Part shown: positions 38,393 to 46,193 of the stretch, piece after piece
Numbering within the stretch: position 1 is the first letter of the stretch
Layout of the letters: every line of letters begins with the position of its first letter
Source of the DNA: Paracoccus sediminicola
GTDB lineage: Bacteria; Pseudomonadota; Alphaproteobacteria; Rhodobacterales; Rhodobacteraceae
Length of the DNA stretch: 64,000 bases
Reading direction: 5' to 3'
Assembly: GCF_027912835.1 (NCBI RefSeq)
Contig: NZ_CP115768.1
Location: 3,092,501-3,156,500 of the forward strand
The notes under the pieces: model-generated
What the model was told of the DNA's origin: nothing
The model's input: the letters and a program-made list of their open reading frames with translations, nothing else
The model's database searches: none
Translations under genes and position numbers: made by a program

Positions 38393-39246
38393 GCCTGCTG
38401 CTCGATCCCTTCACCTATGGCTTCATGCTCAGCGCCATGCTGGTCGCGGCACTGGTCGGCGCGGTCTGCGCGTTTCTCTCGGCCTATCTGATGCTCAAGG
38501 GCTGGTCGCTGATCGGGGATGCGCTGTCGCATTCCGTCGTGCCGGGCGTGGCGGGCGCCTATCTGCTGGGCCTCCCGCTGGCTGCCGGGGCTTTCCTGTC
38601 GGGCGGGCTGGCGGCGGGGGCGATGCTGTTCCTGTCGGATCGCTCGGGGCTGAAGGTCGACGTGGTGATCGGGCTGATCTTCACCGCGTTTTTCGGGCTT
38701 GGCCTGTTCATCGTCTCGATCAACCCGATCTCGGTCAACCTGCAAGCCATCACCATGGGCAACCTGTTGGCCGTCACCCCTGCCGAGACCCGGCAAATGG
38801 CCATCATCGGCATCGTCTCGCTGATCGTGCTGAGCGCGAAATGGCGGGACCTGATGGTGGTGTTCTTCGACGAAAGCCATGCACGTTCCATCGGGCTGCG
38901 CGCCGGGCTGCTGAAATTCCTATTCTTCGTGCTGCTCTCGGCCTGTATCGTGGCGGCGATGCAGACGGTCGGCGCATTTCTGGTCATCGCGCTTGTGGTG
39001 ACGCCGGGCGCCACCGCCTATCTGCTCTGCGACCGTTTTCCCCGGCTGATCCTGACTTCGGTCGCCATCGGCGCCGTGACCTGTTTCGTCGGCGCCTATG
39101 CGAGCTTTTTCCTGAACGGAGCCACCGGCGGCATCATCGTCGTGCTGCAAACGCTGATCTTCCTTGCCGCCTTCATCTGGGCGCCGAAACACGGGATGCT
39201 GGCCGCCCGCCGCCGCGCCGCCGCCGCGCTGGAGCCGATGCCATGA
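38389..39246 (+). CDS. sitC: Manganese ABC transporter permease SitC
   Basis: A 285-residue ABC-3 family permease with about eight hydrophobic helices. Typical motifs are [26 protein letters not shown] near residue 35-60, a conserved [18 protein letters not shown] segment and [14 protein letters not shown]. It overlaps sitB and sitD by four bases each. It forms a heterodimeric channel with SitD. Confidence 0.93.
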   Translation: MSLLLDPFTYGFMLSAMLVAALVGAVCAFLSAYLMLKGWSLIGDALSHSVVPGVAGAYLLGLPLAAGAFLSGGLAAGAMLFLSDRSGLKVDVVIGLIFTAFFGLGLFIVSINPISVNLQAITMGNLLAVTPAETRQMAIIGIVSLIVLSAKWRDLMVVFFDESHARSIGLRAGLLKFLFFVLLSACIVAAMQTVGAFLVIALVVTPGATAYLLCDRFPRLILTSVAIGAVTCFVGAYASFFLNGATGGIIVVLQTLIFLAAFIWAPKHGMLAARRRAAAALEPMP

Positions 39247-40076
39247 TCGAGACCCTGCTGCATCCTTTCGCCTTTCCCTTCATGAACAAGGCGTTCCTGA
39301 TCTGCCTGCTGGTCGCCCCGCCCACCGCGTTGCTGAGCTGTTTTCTGGTGCTGAAAGGCTGGGCGCTGATGGGCGATGCGGTCAGCCATGCCGTGCTGCC
39401 CGGTATCGTGTTGGCCTATCTGCTGGGTCTGCCGCTGATCCTCGGTGCCTTCGCGGCGGGCATGGTGACCTCGCTGGCCACCGGTTATCTGGCCGAGAAC
39501 AGCCGCGTGAAGCAGGACACGGTGATGGGTGTGGTGTTTTCGGGGATGTTCGGGCTGGGCATCGTCATGGTGGTGACGGTGCGCAGCAATATCGACCTCG
39601 ATCATATCCTGTTCGGCAATATGCTGGGCATCGGCGCCGCCGATCTGATCAATGCGGGCTGGATCTCTGCGCTGGTCTGCGCCGCGCTGCTGCTGAAATG
39701 GAAAGACCTGATGCTGCATGCTTTCGATCCGGCGCAGGCGCGGGCCTCCGGCCTGCCGGTGGGGCTTTTGCATTACGGGCTGCTGACCATCCTGTCGCTG
39801 AGCATCGTCGCCACGCTCAGCGCGACCGGGCTGATCCTCGCCGTCGGCCTGCTGATCGCGCCCGGCGCCATCGCCTTTCTGGTCACCCGCAGCTTCGGGC
39901 AGATGCTGGCGGTGTCGGTCGCGGTGAATGTCGCGGGGATGCTGCTTGGCACCTATGCCAGCTTCTATTTCGACAGCGCCCCGGCGGCGACCATCGTGCT
40001 GGTCCTGACCGCGATCTTTATCGCCGCCTTCCTGCGCCGCATCGCGCTGAACAAGCGCCGCGCCGCCACGGTTTGA
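39243..40076 (+). CDS. sitD: Manganese ABC transporter permease SitD
   Basis: A 277-residue ABC-3 permease, paralogous to SitC: LKGWALMGDAVSHAVLPGIVLAYLLG, NIDLDHILFGNMLGI and LLIAPGAIAFL. The start at 39243 lies in an ATGA overlap with sitC; a longer in-frame extension is antisense-like and Arg-rich. It is the last gene of the operon; no strong terminator follows in the next 60 nt. Confidence 0.93.
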   Translation: MIETLLHPFAFPFMNKAFLICLLVAPPTALLSCFLVLKGWALMGDAVSHAVLPGIVLAYLLGLPLILGAFAAGMVTSLATGYLAENSRVKQDTVMGVVFSGMFGLGIVMVVTVRSNIDLDHILFGNMLGIGAADLINAGWISALVCAALLLKWKDLMLHAFDPAQARASGLPVGLLHYGLLTILSLSIVATLSATGLILAVGLLIAPGAIAFLVTRSFGQMLAVSVAVNVAGMLLGTYASFYFDSAPAATIVLVLTAIFIAAFLRRIALNKRRAATV

Positions 40077-40133
40077 GTGCTCCCGGATCGGAGCAAGGCT
40101 CTACGCACAGAACGGATGTTCAGCGGATCTGAG

Positions 40134-40196
40134 CCATAAAACCCAAACCGGTCCGGCCACCGGCGTCGACCCACGGTCGGACACTGGCCTCTGTTG
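40134..40196. repeat. Intergenic repeat, copy A
   Basis: A 63-bp segment between sitD and the interrupted hydrolase. It starts CCATAAA and ends GGTCGGACACTGGC, CTCTGTTG, matching copy B (41740-41804) over its whole length with a few small gaps; the last 25 bp are about 85 percent alike. Both copies lie within 30 nt of the 3' end of a minus-strand gene and have the same orientation. Confidence 0.5.
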
Positions 40197-40222
40197 ACCC
40201 TCGAGGCGTTCGCCCATGATAT

Positions 40223-41083
40223 TCAAGGCCATTCTGCGGACGAGATCCGCCGTTTCAACAGAATCGGCAGCTCCGGCTGCGCCAAAATGTTCATGTGGGT
40301 CGTCTCGGGCAGCACGGCCAGCCACGCCTCCGGGATCGCTTGCCGCATATGAAGCGCATGATCCAGCCTCACGAAATCGTTGTCGCCCAGCAGGATCTGC
40401 TCCGGCGCCGGGATCGCGGCAAACTCCTCATCTGTCCACCCCCAGTCAGAGGCGACGAGGGCTCCGGTCTTGGCCATCATCTGATCAAACGCCGCGGCAC
40501 CGCCGGGGTTCATCTCGGCCATATCGGAGGCCATCCGCGCGAATTCCTCCTCGCTGGGCAGCAGCGCTGCGACCTCGGGCGATGGTTGATGCGTGGGATC
40601 GCGGTTCATCTCGACCAGATCGGGCAACATGCCACCGCCATTCTGGCTGGCCGAAATCGCCGTCAGCGAGGCAACACGCTCCGGCGCATTTACCGCCAGT
40701 TCCAGCCCCAGCATTCCGCCCATTGAGAATCCGATCACATGCGCACGTTCCATCTCCAGCGCGTCGAGAACGGCGAGCGTGTCGCTGCGCATCGTCTCCA
40801 GCGTGAATGGTCCTTCATGGATCGGGGTGTGGCCGTGCCCCTGCTGCTCTACCCCGATCACGGCGCGGTCCCCGGACAAGGCCGGGATCAGATCGCCGAA
40901 GCTGGACTGGATATTCATCGCCCCGCCATGCAGGACCAGCACCGGAACCGTATCCGCAGACAACGCGCCGTGAACTTCGTATTAGACCTCGTGCCCGCCA
41001 GTGCTGACCGTCTCGGCAAAAGCGGGCGGTGCCAGCGCGGCAACAGCCATCATCGTCATCAATTCTGTTCGCTTGACGTTCAT
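40223..41083 (-). pseudogene. Exported alpha/beta hydrolase interrupted by an in-frame TAA
   Basis: The gene starts at an ATG at 41083, with GAGGAGC upstream, and encodes a signal peptide MNVKRTELMTMMAVAALAPP ending near AFAET. After 33 codons (ending TGGHEV) a TAA at 40982-40984 stops translation. The same frame then continues YEVHGALSADTVPVLVLHGG and a complete alpha/beta hydrolase: nucleophile elbow GFSMGGM, later Asp in LLGDNDFV and His in LPETTHMN. The family usually has Tyr-Tyr-Glu where the sequence now reads stop-Tyr-Glu, so one base change of TAC or TAT explains it. The rest of the frame is intact, suggesting a recent mutation or a sequencing error. Re-initiation at the TTG at 40963 could give a cytoplasmic form. 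It lies 22 nt after the NTF2-like gene, same strand. Confidence 0.85.
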
Positions 41084-41105
41084 CGAGCGCGCTCCTCTGC
41101 ACGTG

Positions 41106-41549
41106 TCAATATATCTGCGCTTTGCCGCTGCCGGGCTCCAGATCCAGCGCCGCACGCTGGCTGTCATCCATGTAGAACGGGACCGAGTTGTGGTGATGGA
41201 CGATCTTCCAGCCGCGTGCCTCCCGCCGGAAGCTCCAGGTGGCTCGGGTCCAGAATCCGCCGTCCTCGCCATTTCGGCGAAATTTCGTATGCACGAAGCC
41301 CCAGGCCATCGCCATCTTACCCGAAACGGAGATGCTAAGACCGTGATAGCTGATCGTCGGCGGGCTGTCCCAGCCGTCGATCCATTCCTGCAAGCCATCC
41401 GCATCGGCCTTGACCTGCAAAGGCGGCGGAAGGTCGAACAGCACGGCATCGCTGCGATAGGCGCTCATCACCGCAGCCGCATCGCCTGCTGCATGATCCC
41501 GTGACTGGGCGTGCAAAAGTGCCTCTATCTCTGCATGGGACTGTTCCAT
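41106..41549 (-). CDS. SnoaL/NTF2-like (DUF4440-type) protein
   Basis: A 147-residue cone-fold protein. Features include the N-terminal helix EIEALLHAQSRDHAAGDAAAVMSAY, FDLPPPLQV, WGFVHTKFRR, TRATWSFRREARGWKIVHHHNSVPF. The pattern of a polar cavity with a Trp-x-Ile-x-His strand matches SgcJ/EcaC/SnoaL-like proteins, which range from isomerases to binding proteins. No signal peptide. The start at 41549 has a very strong AAGGAGGG site, and a perfect -35 TTGACA lies on the minus strand at 41588-41593, although its -10 is poor. It forms a likely two-gene unit with the interrupted hydrolase. Confidence 0.82.
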   Translation of the reverse strand: MEQSHAEIEALLHAQSRDHAAGDAAAVMSAYRSDAVLFDLPPPLQVKADADGLQEWIDGWDSPPTISYHGLSISVSGKMAMAWGFVHTKFRRNGEDGGFWTRATWSFRREARGWKIVHHHNSVPFYMDDSQRAALDLEPGSGKAQIY

Positions 41550-41668
41550 CGGAGACCCTCCTTGGCTTGTCTCTCGTAACTTCGTTCTGTCAATCAGACC
41601 CGACCTTACCCGCATCGGCGCGGACCATTCCGCCCGGCTCGGAACAAGGCGCGCAGCGCAGCCGGGCC

Positions 41669-41697
41669 AGCGTCCGACCGCCCCACGGGCGGACGCT
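41669..41697. repeat. Inverted repeat in the VOC-NTF2 spacer
   Basis: AGCGTCCG (41669-41676) pairs with CGGACGCT (41690-41697) around a 13-nt loop in the 270-bp spacer between the VOC and NTF2-like genes. There is no T-tract. The spacer contains no open frame with family features. Confidence 0.45.
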
Positions 41698-41739
41698 TCT
41701 CCGCCGCCGCGCAGCAAACAAGCCCTTAGCGGGGCTGCC

Positions 41740-41804
41740 CCATAAAGCGCCCCTGCGGCCCGGTCAGAAGCGTTTCCCCGCGGTCGGGCGCTGGCCCTCT
41801 GTTG
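41740..41804. repeat. Intergenic repeat, copy B
   Basis: A 65-bp relative of copy A (40134-40196), with the same CCATAAA start and the same GGTCGGGCGCTGGCCCTCTGTTG-type end (spaced over 22 bases). It begins 16 nt downstream of the VOC gene stop, on the 3' side, in the same orientation as copy A relative to its neighbouring gene. Confidence 0.5.
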
Positions 41805-41819
41805 CGCGTCAGAGCAGCA

Positions 41820-42629
41820 TTACGCCTCCGGCCCGACCACGGCGAAACCCGCCCCTTGCGGATCCTGCGCTACCGCGATCCAGGCCGGCCCCGGCACCTC
41901 GACCGGCCCGTGCAGCACCGTGCCGCCCGCCGACGCGATGTCCTCCACCTTCGCCGCCACGCTGCCATTCACCCCGAAATAGGGCAGCCATGACGGCACC
42001 GGCGCATTGCCCAGCCCCATGATCGCGCCGATATCCGCACCCTTCCGGCGGAAAAGCTGATATGTGCCCATCTCGCCCATATCCATCGCCTCGCCCTTCT
42101 CCCAGCCGAGCAGCCCGGCGTAGAAGGCGAAACCGGCTTCGGGGTCAGCGCTCATCAGCTCGTTCCAGTTGCCATGCCCGGCCCTGTTCTGGTCGAACGG
42201 GCTCGCGATCTCGCCCGCCTCGATCTTCGCCACCGTGTCGGCGGGCATCTCGCTCATATCGGGCGTCAGCACACCGAACCCCGCCCCCTGCGGATCGGCG
42301 AGGATGGCAAACCGGCCCGTGCCCGGAATATCCGCCGGTTCGCGATGCACCGTCGCGCCCTGCGAAACGGCGTCCTTGCAGAACGCATCGCAATCATCGA
42401 CGGCGAAATAGATCATCCACATCGGCGGCATGTCGCAGACATCCTCGGGCATCTCCATCAGCCCGGCCACCATCGCGTCGCCCATCTTCCCGAGATGATA
42501 GGCAAACCCCTCCATCCCCGAATCGACCACGTCCCAGCCGAGGACGCGCGCATAGAACGCCCCGGCATCGTTCAGCTTGCCCCGACTGGTGGTCAGCTCA
42601 TACCAGCAGGGATTTCCGTGAAAGCTCAT
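41820..42629 (-). CDS. Two-domain VOC (glyoxalase/bleomycin resistance-like) protein
   Basis: A 269-residue protein made of two VOC modules, about 3-130 and 140-267. Each begins with an Asp/Glu-rich strand and has a GxGFxVLTPD or GAGFAVVGPEA end: PCWYELTTSRGKLNDAGAFY in the first and NWNELMSADPEAGFAFYAGL in the second. Some metal ligands of classical glyoxalases are missing, so the reaction is unknown; the family includes 27-kDa antigen CFP30B-like proteins. It follows the DUF1428 gene after 23 nt and is probably co-transcribed under the divergent HxlR regulator. The start at 42629 is the first family-like Met. Confidence 0.88.
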   Translation of the reverse strand: MSFHGNPCWYELTTSRGKLNDAGAFYARVLGWDVVDSGMEGFAYHLGKMGDAMVAGLMEMPEDVCDMPPMWMIYFAVDDCDAFCKDAVSQGATVHREPADIPGTGRFAILADPQGAGFGVLTPDMSEMPADTVAKIEAGEIASPFDQNRAGHGNWNELMSADPEAGFAFYAGLLGWEKGEAMDMGEMGTYQLFRRKGADIGAIMGLGNAPVPSWLPYFGVNGSVAAKVEDIASAGGTVLHGPVEVPGPAWIAVAQDPQGAGFAVVGPEA

Positions 42630-42652
42630 CTGTCCGCTCCTTTTTCGGGGCC

Positions 42653-43378
42653 TCAGCCGGCCTCTGCGCTGTCGAAGATCTTCTCGAACCCGCCCCACAT
42701 CATGCGCATCCCGTCAAAGGGCATGTCGGAGGCATCGAAATCCTTCATCTCCTCCATCATCTGTTCGGCGGCCGCGTCGCAGGTGGCGCGGTCGGGCCAG
42801 GCGTTCCAGGAAAAGATGACCGCCTCGCCATCCTCGGCCTTCGTGGCGCGATACATGTCGGTCTTTTCACCGCGCGGCACGTCCACGCCCCAATTCTCGA
42901 CATTGGCCACGCAGCCCAGCCGTTCGAACATCGGCCAGGCGTCATCGGCCATCTTCACGTAAGCCTCGCGGTTCGCCTCGGGCACGGCTGCGAGGAAACC
43001 CTGCACATAGCCGGCCCCGTCAAGGCTGCCCTGTTCATAGATCGGCTCGAACCCGCCGAAAATCATCCGGCTGCCGTCAAAAGGCATCTCGCCCATCTCC
43101 TGACCGGCCTCACCCGACATCATCTTTGCCCAGGCGGCGTCAGCAGTGGCGCGGTCGGGCCATTCGATCCAGCTATAGGCGACGGTTTCGTCCGGCTTCG
43201 CCTGCACCGCGCTCAGCAGATCGGTGACCTTGCCCTTCTGCACATCGACGCCCCAGCCCTCGACCATGCGGGTCGCGCCCAGATCGCGAAAGATCGGCCA
43301 TGCCTTCTGCACATGCGCCATATAGGCTTCACGGTCTTTCGTCGGCACCGCCGCAATCATTCCATTGATAAAAGTCAT
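42653..43378 (-). CDS. Duplicated DUF1428 protein
   Basis: A 241-residue protein with two tandem DUF1428 modules, about 1-120 and 122-241. Each has the same landmarks: GFLAAVP or GMIAAVP, a GWGVDV or NWGVDV strand, SWIEWPDR or SWNAWPDR, and a terminal MPFDGxRMIFGGFE or MPFDGMRMMWGGFE. DUF1428 is a dimeric ferredoxin-like (ABM/EthD-like) fold usually found as a single domain; the fused copy would fold as an intramolecular dimer. Function unknown. It is the first gene downstream of the HxlR-controlled divergent region. Confidence 0.88.
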   Translation of the reverse strand: MTFINGMIAAVPTKDREAYMAHVQKAWPIFRDLGATRMVEGWGVDVQKGKVTDLLSAVQAKPDETVAYSWIEWPDRATADAAWAKMMSGEAGQEMGEMPFDGSRMIFGGFEPIYEQGSLDGAGYVQGFLAAVPEANREAYVKMADDAWPMFERLGCVANVENWGVDVPRGEKTDMYRATKAEDGEAVIFSWNAWPDRATCDAAAEQMMEEMKDFDASDMPFDGMRMMWGGFEKIFDSAEAG

Positions 43379-43427
43379 TTTTGTCCTGTCCCCAGAGAGT
43401 TTTCCCGAATCGCATCGTGCCAGTTGA

Positions 43428-43457
43428 AGTATTAAAAAGCAACTGTTAGTATTAAAA
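43428..43457. promoter_or_regulatory. Direct repeat AGTATTAAAA in the HxlR divergent region
   Basis: Two perfect copies of AGTATTAAAA (43428-43437 and 43448-43457) 20 bp apart, about two turns of the helix. The second copy touches the HxlR ATG at 43459. The AT-rich stretch stands out from the 65 percent GC surroundings. It is the best candidate for HxlR binding and autoregulation. Confidence 0.6.
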
Positions 43458-43458
43458 C

Positions 43459-44127
43459 ATGACTGAACACGGCAAATCACCGCGCCTCCGCTATGACGAT
43501 GGCTGCCTCGCCGCCCACGCGCTGAACCTGATCGGGGATCGCTGGGCATTGCTGGTGGTCCGTGAGCTGATGTTCGCCCCCAAGCGCTTCCAGATGGTTC
43601 GCGCCGGGCTGTCAGGGATCACCGCCAGCGTGCTGACAGGACGGCTCGGCCAGCTGCGCGAGGCAGGGGTCATCGCCCATGACGAGCGGCTTGGCCTCTA
43701 CAGCCTGACCCCGATGGGGCGCGGCCTTCTTCCGGTGCTCGAGGCGCTGTGCGAATGGGCGCTGATCACCCCCGGTCATGATCCGCGCCGCTTCATCTCG
43801 CCCTCGGCGCTGATGATCTCGATGGGGGTCAATCTGCGCCGCGACCGCCCGCCCGGGACCGAACTGCGCGGCGGCTTCGATTTCGGCAGCGAGGCGTTCG
43901 AGGCGCGGATCTCTGACAGCGGGCTGCGCGTTGATGCGGTGCAGCAGCCCAATGCGCCTTTCATCCTTACAGGGACCGGAAATGCGCTGGCCTTCACCGT
44001 CTATGGCCAGACGCCGCTGTCCGAAATGATCTCGCAAGGCACGGCGCAGGCGAGCGGCGATCTGATCGCCGCGCAACTCTTTATCGACCTGTTCAGCATC
44101 GCGCGTGACCCGGCGCGGATCGGTTGA
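43459..44127 (+). CDS. HxlR-family transcriptional regulator with C-terminal domain
   Basis: A 222-residue regulator. The winged helix covers about residues 10-105 (LNLIGDRWALLVVRELMFAPKRFQMVRAGLSGITASVLTGRLGQLREAGVI) in the HxlR pattern; the Cys at position 16 (DGCLAAHAL) is the typical redox/electrophile-sensing Cys. Residues 115-222 form an SCP2/sterol-carrier-like domain that may bind a hydrophobic ligand. It faces the DUF1428-VOC operon and is its likely repressor. HxlR proteins often respond to aldehydes, quinones or bleach, consistent with the detox-like neighbours, but the signal is inferred. Confidence 0.9.
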   Translation: MTEHGKSPRLRYDDGCLAAHALNLIGDRWALLVVRELMFAPKRFQMVRAGLSGITASVLTGRLGQLREAGVIAHDERLGLYSLTPMGRGLLPVLEALCEWALITPGHDPRRFISPSALMISMGVNLRRDRPPGTELRGGFDFGSEAFEARISDSGLRVDAVQQPNAPFILTGTGNALAFTVYGQTPLSEMISQGTAQASGDLIAAQLFIDLFSIARDPARIG

Positions 44128-44221
44128 TCTTTGCTTACCGCCCCGACATTTCCGTGATCCGATGAAACACTCGGGCGCGGTGCGGGTTGTCCCGGTCCAA
44201 GACATGGAAAGGACAATCGCC

Positions 44222-44719
44222 ATGAAAAATCTTTATCTGACTTCCGCGATGATTCTTGCGCTCGGCGGGGCTGCTGTCGCTCAGACAACGACCGAAGAAG
44301 CGCCTGCGGACGACATGACCCCGGCTGCCACCTCGGCGGAGGCTGCCGCCAGCGATCCCGGCGAGGCGATGCAGACCGGACTGCTGCGGGCCGAGGCGCT
44401 TGACGGGGCGGATATCTACACCGTGGACGTGACCGGCGCGACCACCTGGGACGACTCGATGGCCTATCAGGCCGTTGATGCCGATTGGGAAAAGATCGGT
44501 GAGGTCGAAGACCTCGTCCTGGACGTGAACGGCGACATCGTCGGCGCCATCGCAGAAGTTGGCGGCTTCCTCGGCCTCGGCGAGAAAGAAGTCATGCTGG
44601 ACCCCTCCGAGGTCTCCATCGTGATGACCGAAGACCAGATCGCCGTCGTCTCGGCGCTGAGCCAGGAAGAGCTGGAGCAGCGCGAGGAAGTGGCCGAAGA
44701 GATCCGCGACGAGGACTGA
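44222..44719 (+). CDS. Exported PRC-barrel domain protein
   Basis: A 165-residue protein with a Sec signal peptide MKNLYLTSAMILALGGAAVAQ, an Ala/Thr/Glu-rich segment to about residue 50, and one PRC-barrel module (about 85-150: DWEKIGEVEDLVLDVNGDIVGAIAEVGGFLGLGEKEVML). It ends in an acidic helix. Such periplasmic proteins are abundant in Rhodobacteraceae and of unknown function. The ATG at 44222 follows a GGAAAGGA site. It is monocistronic, with a terminator after it. Confidence 0.85.
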   Translation: MKNLYLTSAMILALGGAAVAQTTTEEAPADDMTPAATSAEAAASDPGEAMQTGLLRAEALDGADIYTVDVTGATTWDDSMAYQAVDADWEKIGEVEDLVLDVNGDIVGAIAEVGGFLGLGEKEVMLDPSEVSIVMTEDQIAVVSALSQEELEQREEVAEEIRDED

Positions 44720-44740
44720 TCCTTCGCCTCTTGCCGTTGC

Positions 44741-44765
44741 AACGCCCCGGCTGGACCGGGGCGTT
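44741..44765 (+). terminator. Terminator of the PRC-barrel gene
   Basis: A perfect 10-bp stem AACGCCCCGG/CCGGGGCGTT with a CTGGA loop, 22 nt after the stop. The following sequence is only CGCATTT, so it is a stem with a weak T-tract. Confidence 0.8.
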
Positions 44766-44847
44766 CGCATTTGAAAGCCCGGCGCGGATGCGATATTTCT
44801 GCGCCGGGCGGATCGCCCACCGACAGTTGCGATACAGGGATGCCGTG

Positions 44848-45990
44848 ATGACGAAAGCCGATACCGTCTGGGACAACCCCGCCGAAATCATCCGCAACAC
44901 GCAGCCCGAAAACCCGGTCATGGCCTTCGCGCCAAGCGTGTTGCAGGACACGGCGCGGCGGTTTCTCGACGGCTTCCCCGGGCTGGTCACCTATGCGGTG
45001 AAATCCAATCCCGAAGAGAGCGTCATCGAAAATCTCGTGCAGGCCGGGATCAGCGGCTTCGACGTGGCCTCACCGGCTGAAATCGACCTGATCGGCCGCC
45101 TCGCCCCCGATGCGGCGCGGCATTACCACAACCCGGTCCGCGCCCGGGCCGAGATTGCCCATGCAGTTCAGGCCGGCGTCAGGGCGTGGTCGGTGGACAG
45201 CAGTTCCGAACTCGACAAGCTGATCGAGATGGTGCCCTCCGAGAATTGCGAGATCTCGCCGCGCTTCAAGCTGCCGGTGGCGGGCGCGATCTATGATTTC
45301 GGATCGAAATTCGGCGCCTCGCCCGAACACGCAGCCGAGCTTCTGGCGCGGGTGGCGAAGGCAGGTTTCATCCCCTCGCTCACCTTCCATCCCGGCACGC
45401 AATGCACCGATCCCGGCGCGTGGGAACATTACATCCGCACCGCCCGCGACATATGCGAGATGGCCGGGGTGACGGCGCGGCGGCTGAATGTCGGAGGCGG
45501 CTTCCCCTCGCATCGGGTCAACGGGGTCGAGCCCGCGCTCGAAGACATCTTCACCCTCATCTCCGACACCACCGCCGAGGCGTTCGGCGCCGATGCGCCC
45601 CATCTCGTCTGCGAACCGGGGCGCGGCATCTGCGCCGATGCGTTCTCGCTGATTACCCGCGTCAAGGCGGTCCGCGATGGCGGGCATGTGTTCCTGAATG
45701 ACGGGGTCTATGGCGGGCTGGCCGAATTGCCCATCGTCGGCAATATCGACCGGATCCAGCTTCTCGCCGCCGACGGCACCCCGCGCGGCGGCGATGAGAC
45801 CGGGCGGGTCATTTTCGGCCCGACCTGCGACTCCGTCGACCGGCTTCCCGGCGAGCTGACCCTTCCCGGCGACGTGGCCGAGGGCGACTATCTGATTTTC
45901 CACGGCGCCGGCGCCTATTCGGTTGTGACCAATACCCGCTTCAACGGCTTCGGAGAGATGGCCCGCGCCACGGTCCGCAACCTCGGTTGA
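44848..45990 (+). CDS. Ornithine/lysine decarboxylase-like group IV PLP enzyme
   Basis: A 380-residue alanine-racemase-fold decarboxylase. The PLP Lys lies in TYAVKSNPEE, with HPGTQC, NVGGGFPSHR, CEPGRGICADAF and the C-terminal catalytic Cys in GPTCDSVDRLPG. These match eukaryote-type ornithine decarboxylase, which in alphaproteobacteria also acts on lysine. It makes putrescine (or cadaverine). The start at 44848 is chosen because the preceding frame runs through the terminator of the PRC gene. An inverted repeat with a 19-nt loop (45994-46030) lies after the stop without a T-tract. Confidence 0.92.
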   Translation: MTKADTVWDNPAEIIRNTQPENPVMAFAPSVLQDTARRFLDGFPGLVTYAVKSNPEESVIENLVQAGISGFDVASPAEIDLIGRLAPDAARHYHNPVRARAEIAHAVQAGVRAWSVDSSSELDKLIEMVPSENCEISPRFKLPVAGAIYDFGSKFGASPEHAAELLARVAKAGFIPSLTFHPGTQCTDPGAWEHYIRTARDICEMAGVTARRLNVGGGFPSHRVNGVEPALEDIFTLISDTTAEAFGADAPHLVCEPGRGICADAFSLITRVKAVRDGGHVFLNDGVYGGLAELPIVGNIDRIQLLAADGTPRGGDETGRVIFGPTCDSVDRLPGELTLPGDVAEGDYLIFHGAGAYSVVTNTRFNGFGEMARATVRNLG

Positions 45991-46193
45991 CCCCGCCCCG
46001 CGTGCCGCGCTTTCGCACCGTCGCGGGGCGCGGCCAGGCTCGTCCGGTGTCGGGGCTGGGAACGGGCGGTGACGCCGATTTCCGGCGGCTGTTACGGCGC
46101 TAAAGATTAACCGCTCACATGGTTTTCACGCACATGGAACCGAGTTTCCGTGCGATTCATTTCCTTTGAAGTAATCGGTGCTACGCTGTTGTC

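Noticed and set aside
45994..46030. Inverted repeat CGCCCCGCG/CGCGGGGCG after the decarboxylase gene as a terminator
   Set aside because: The loop is 19 nt and no T-tract follows, so it is not a convincing Rho-independent terminator.
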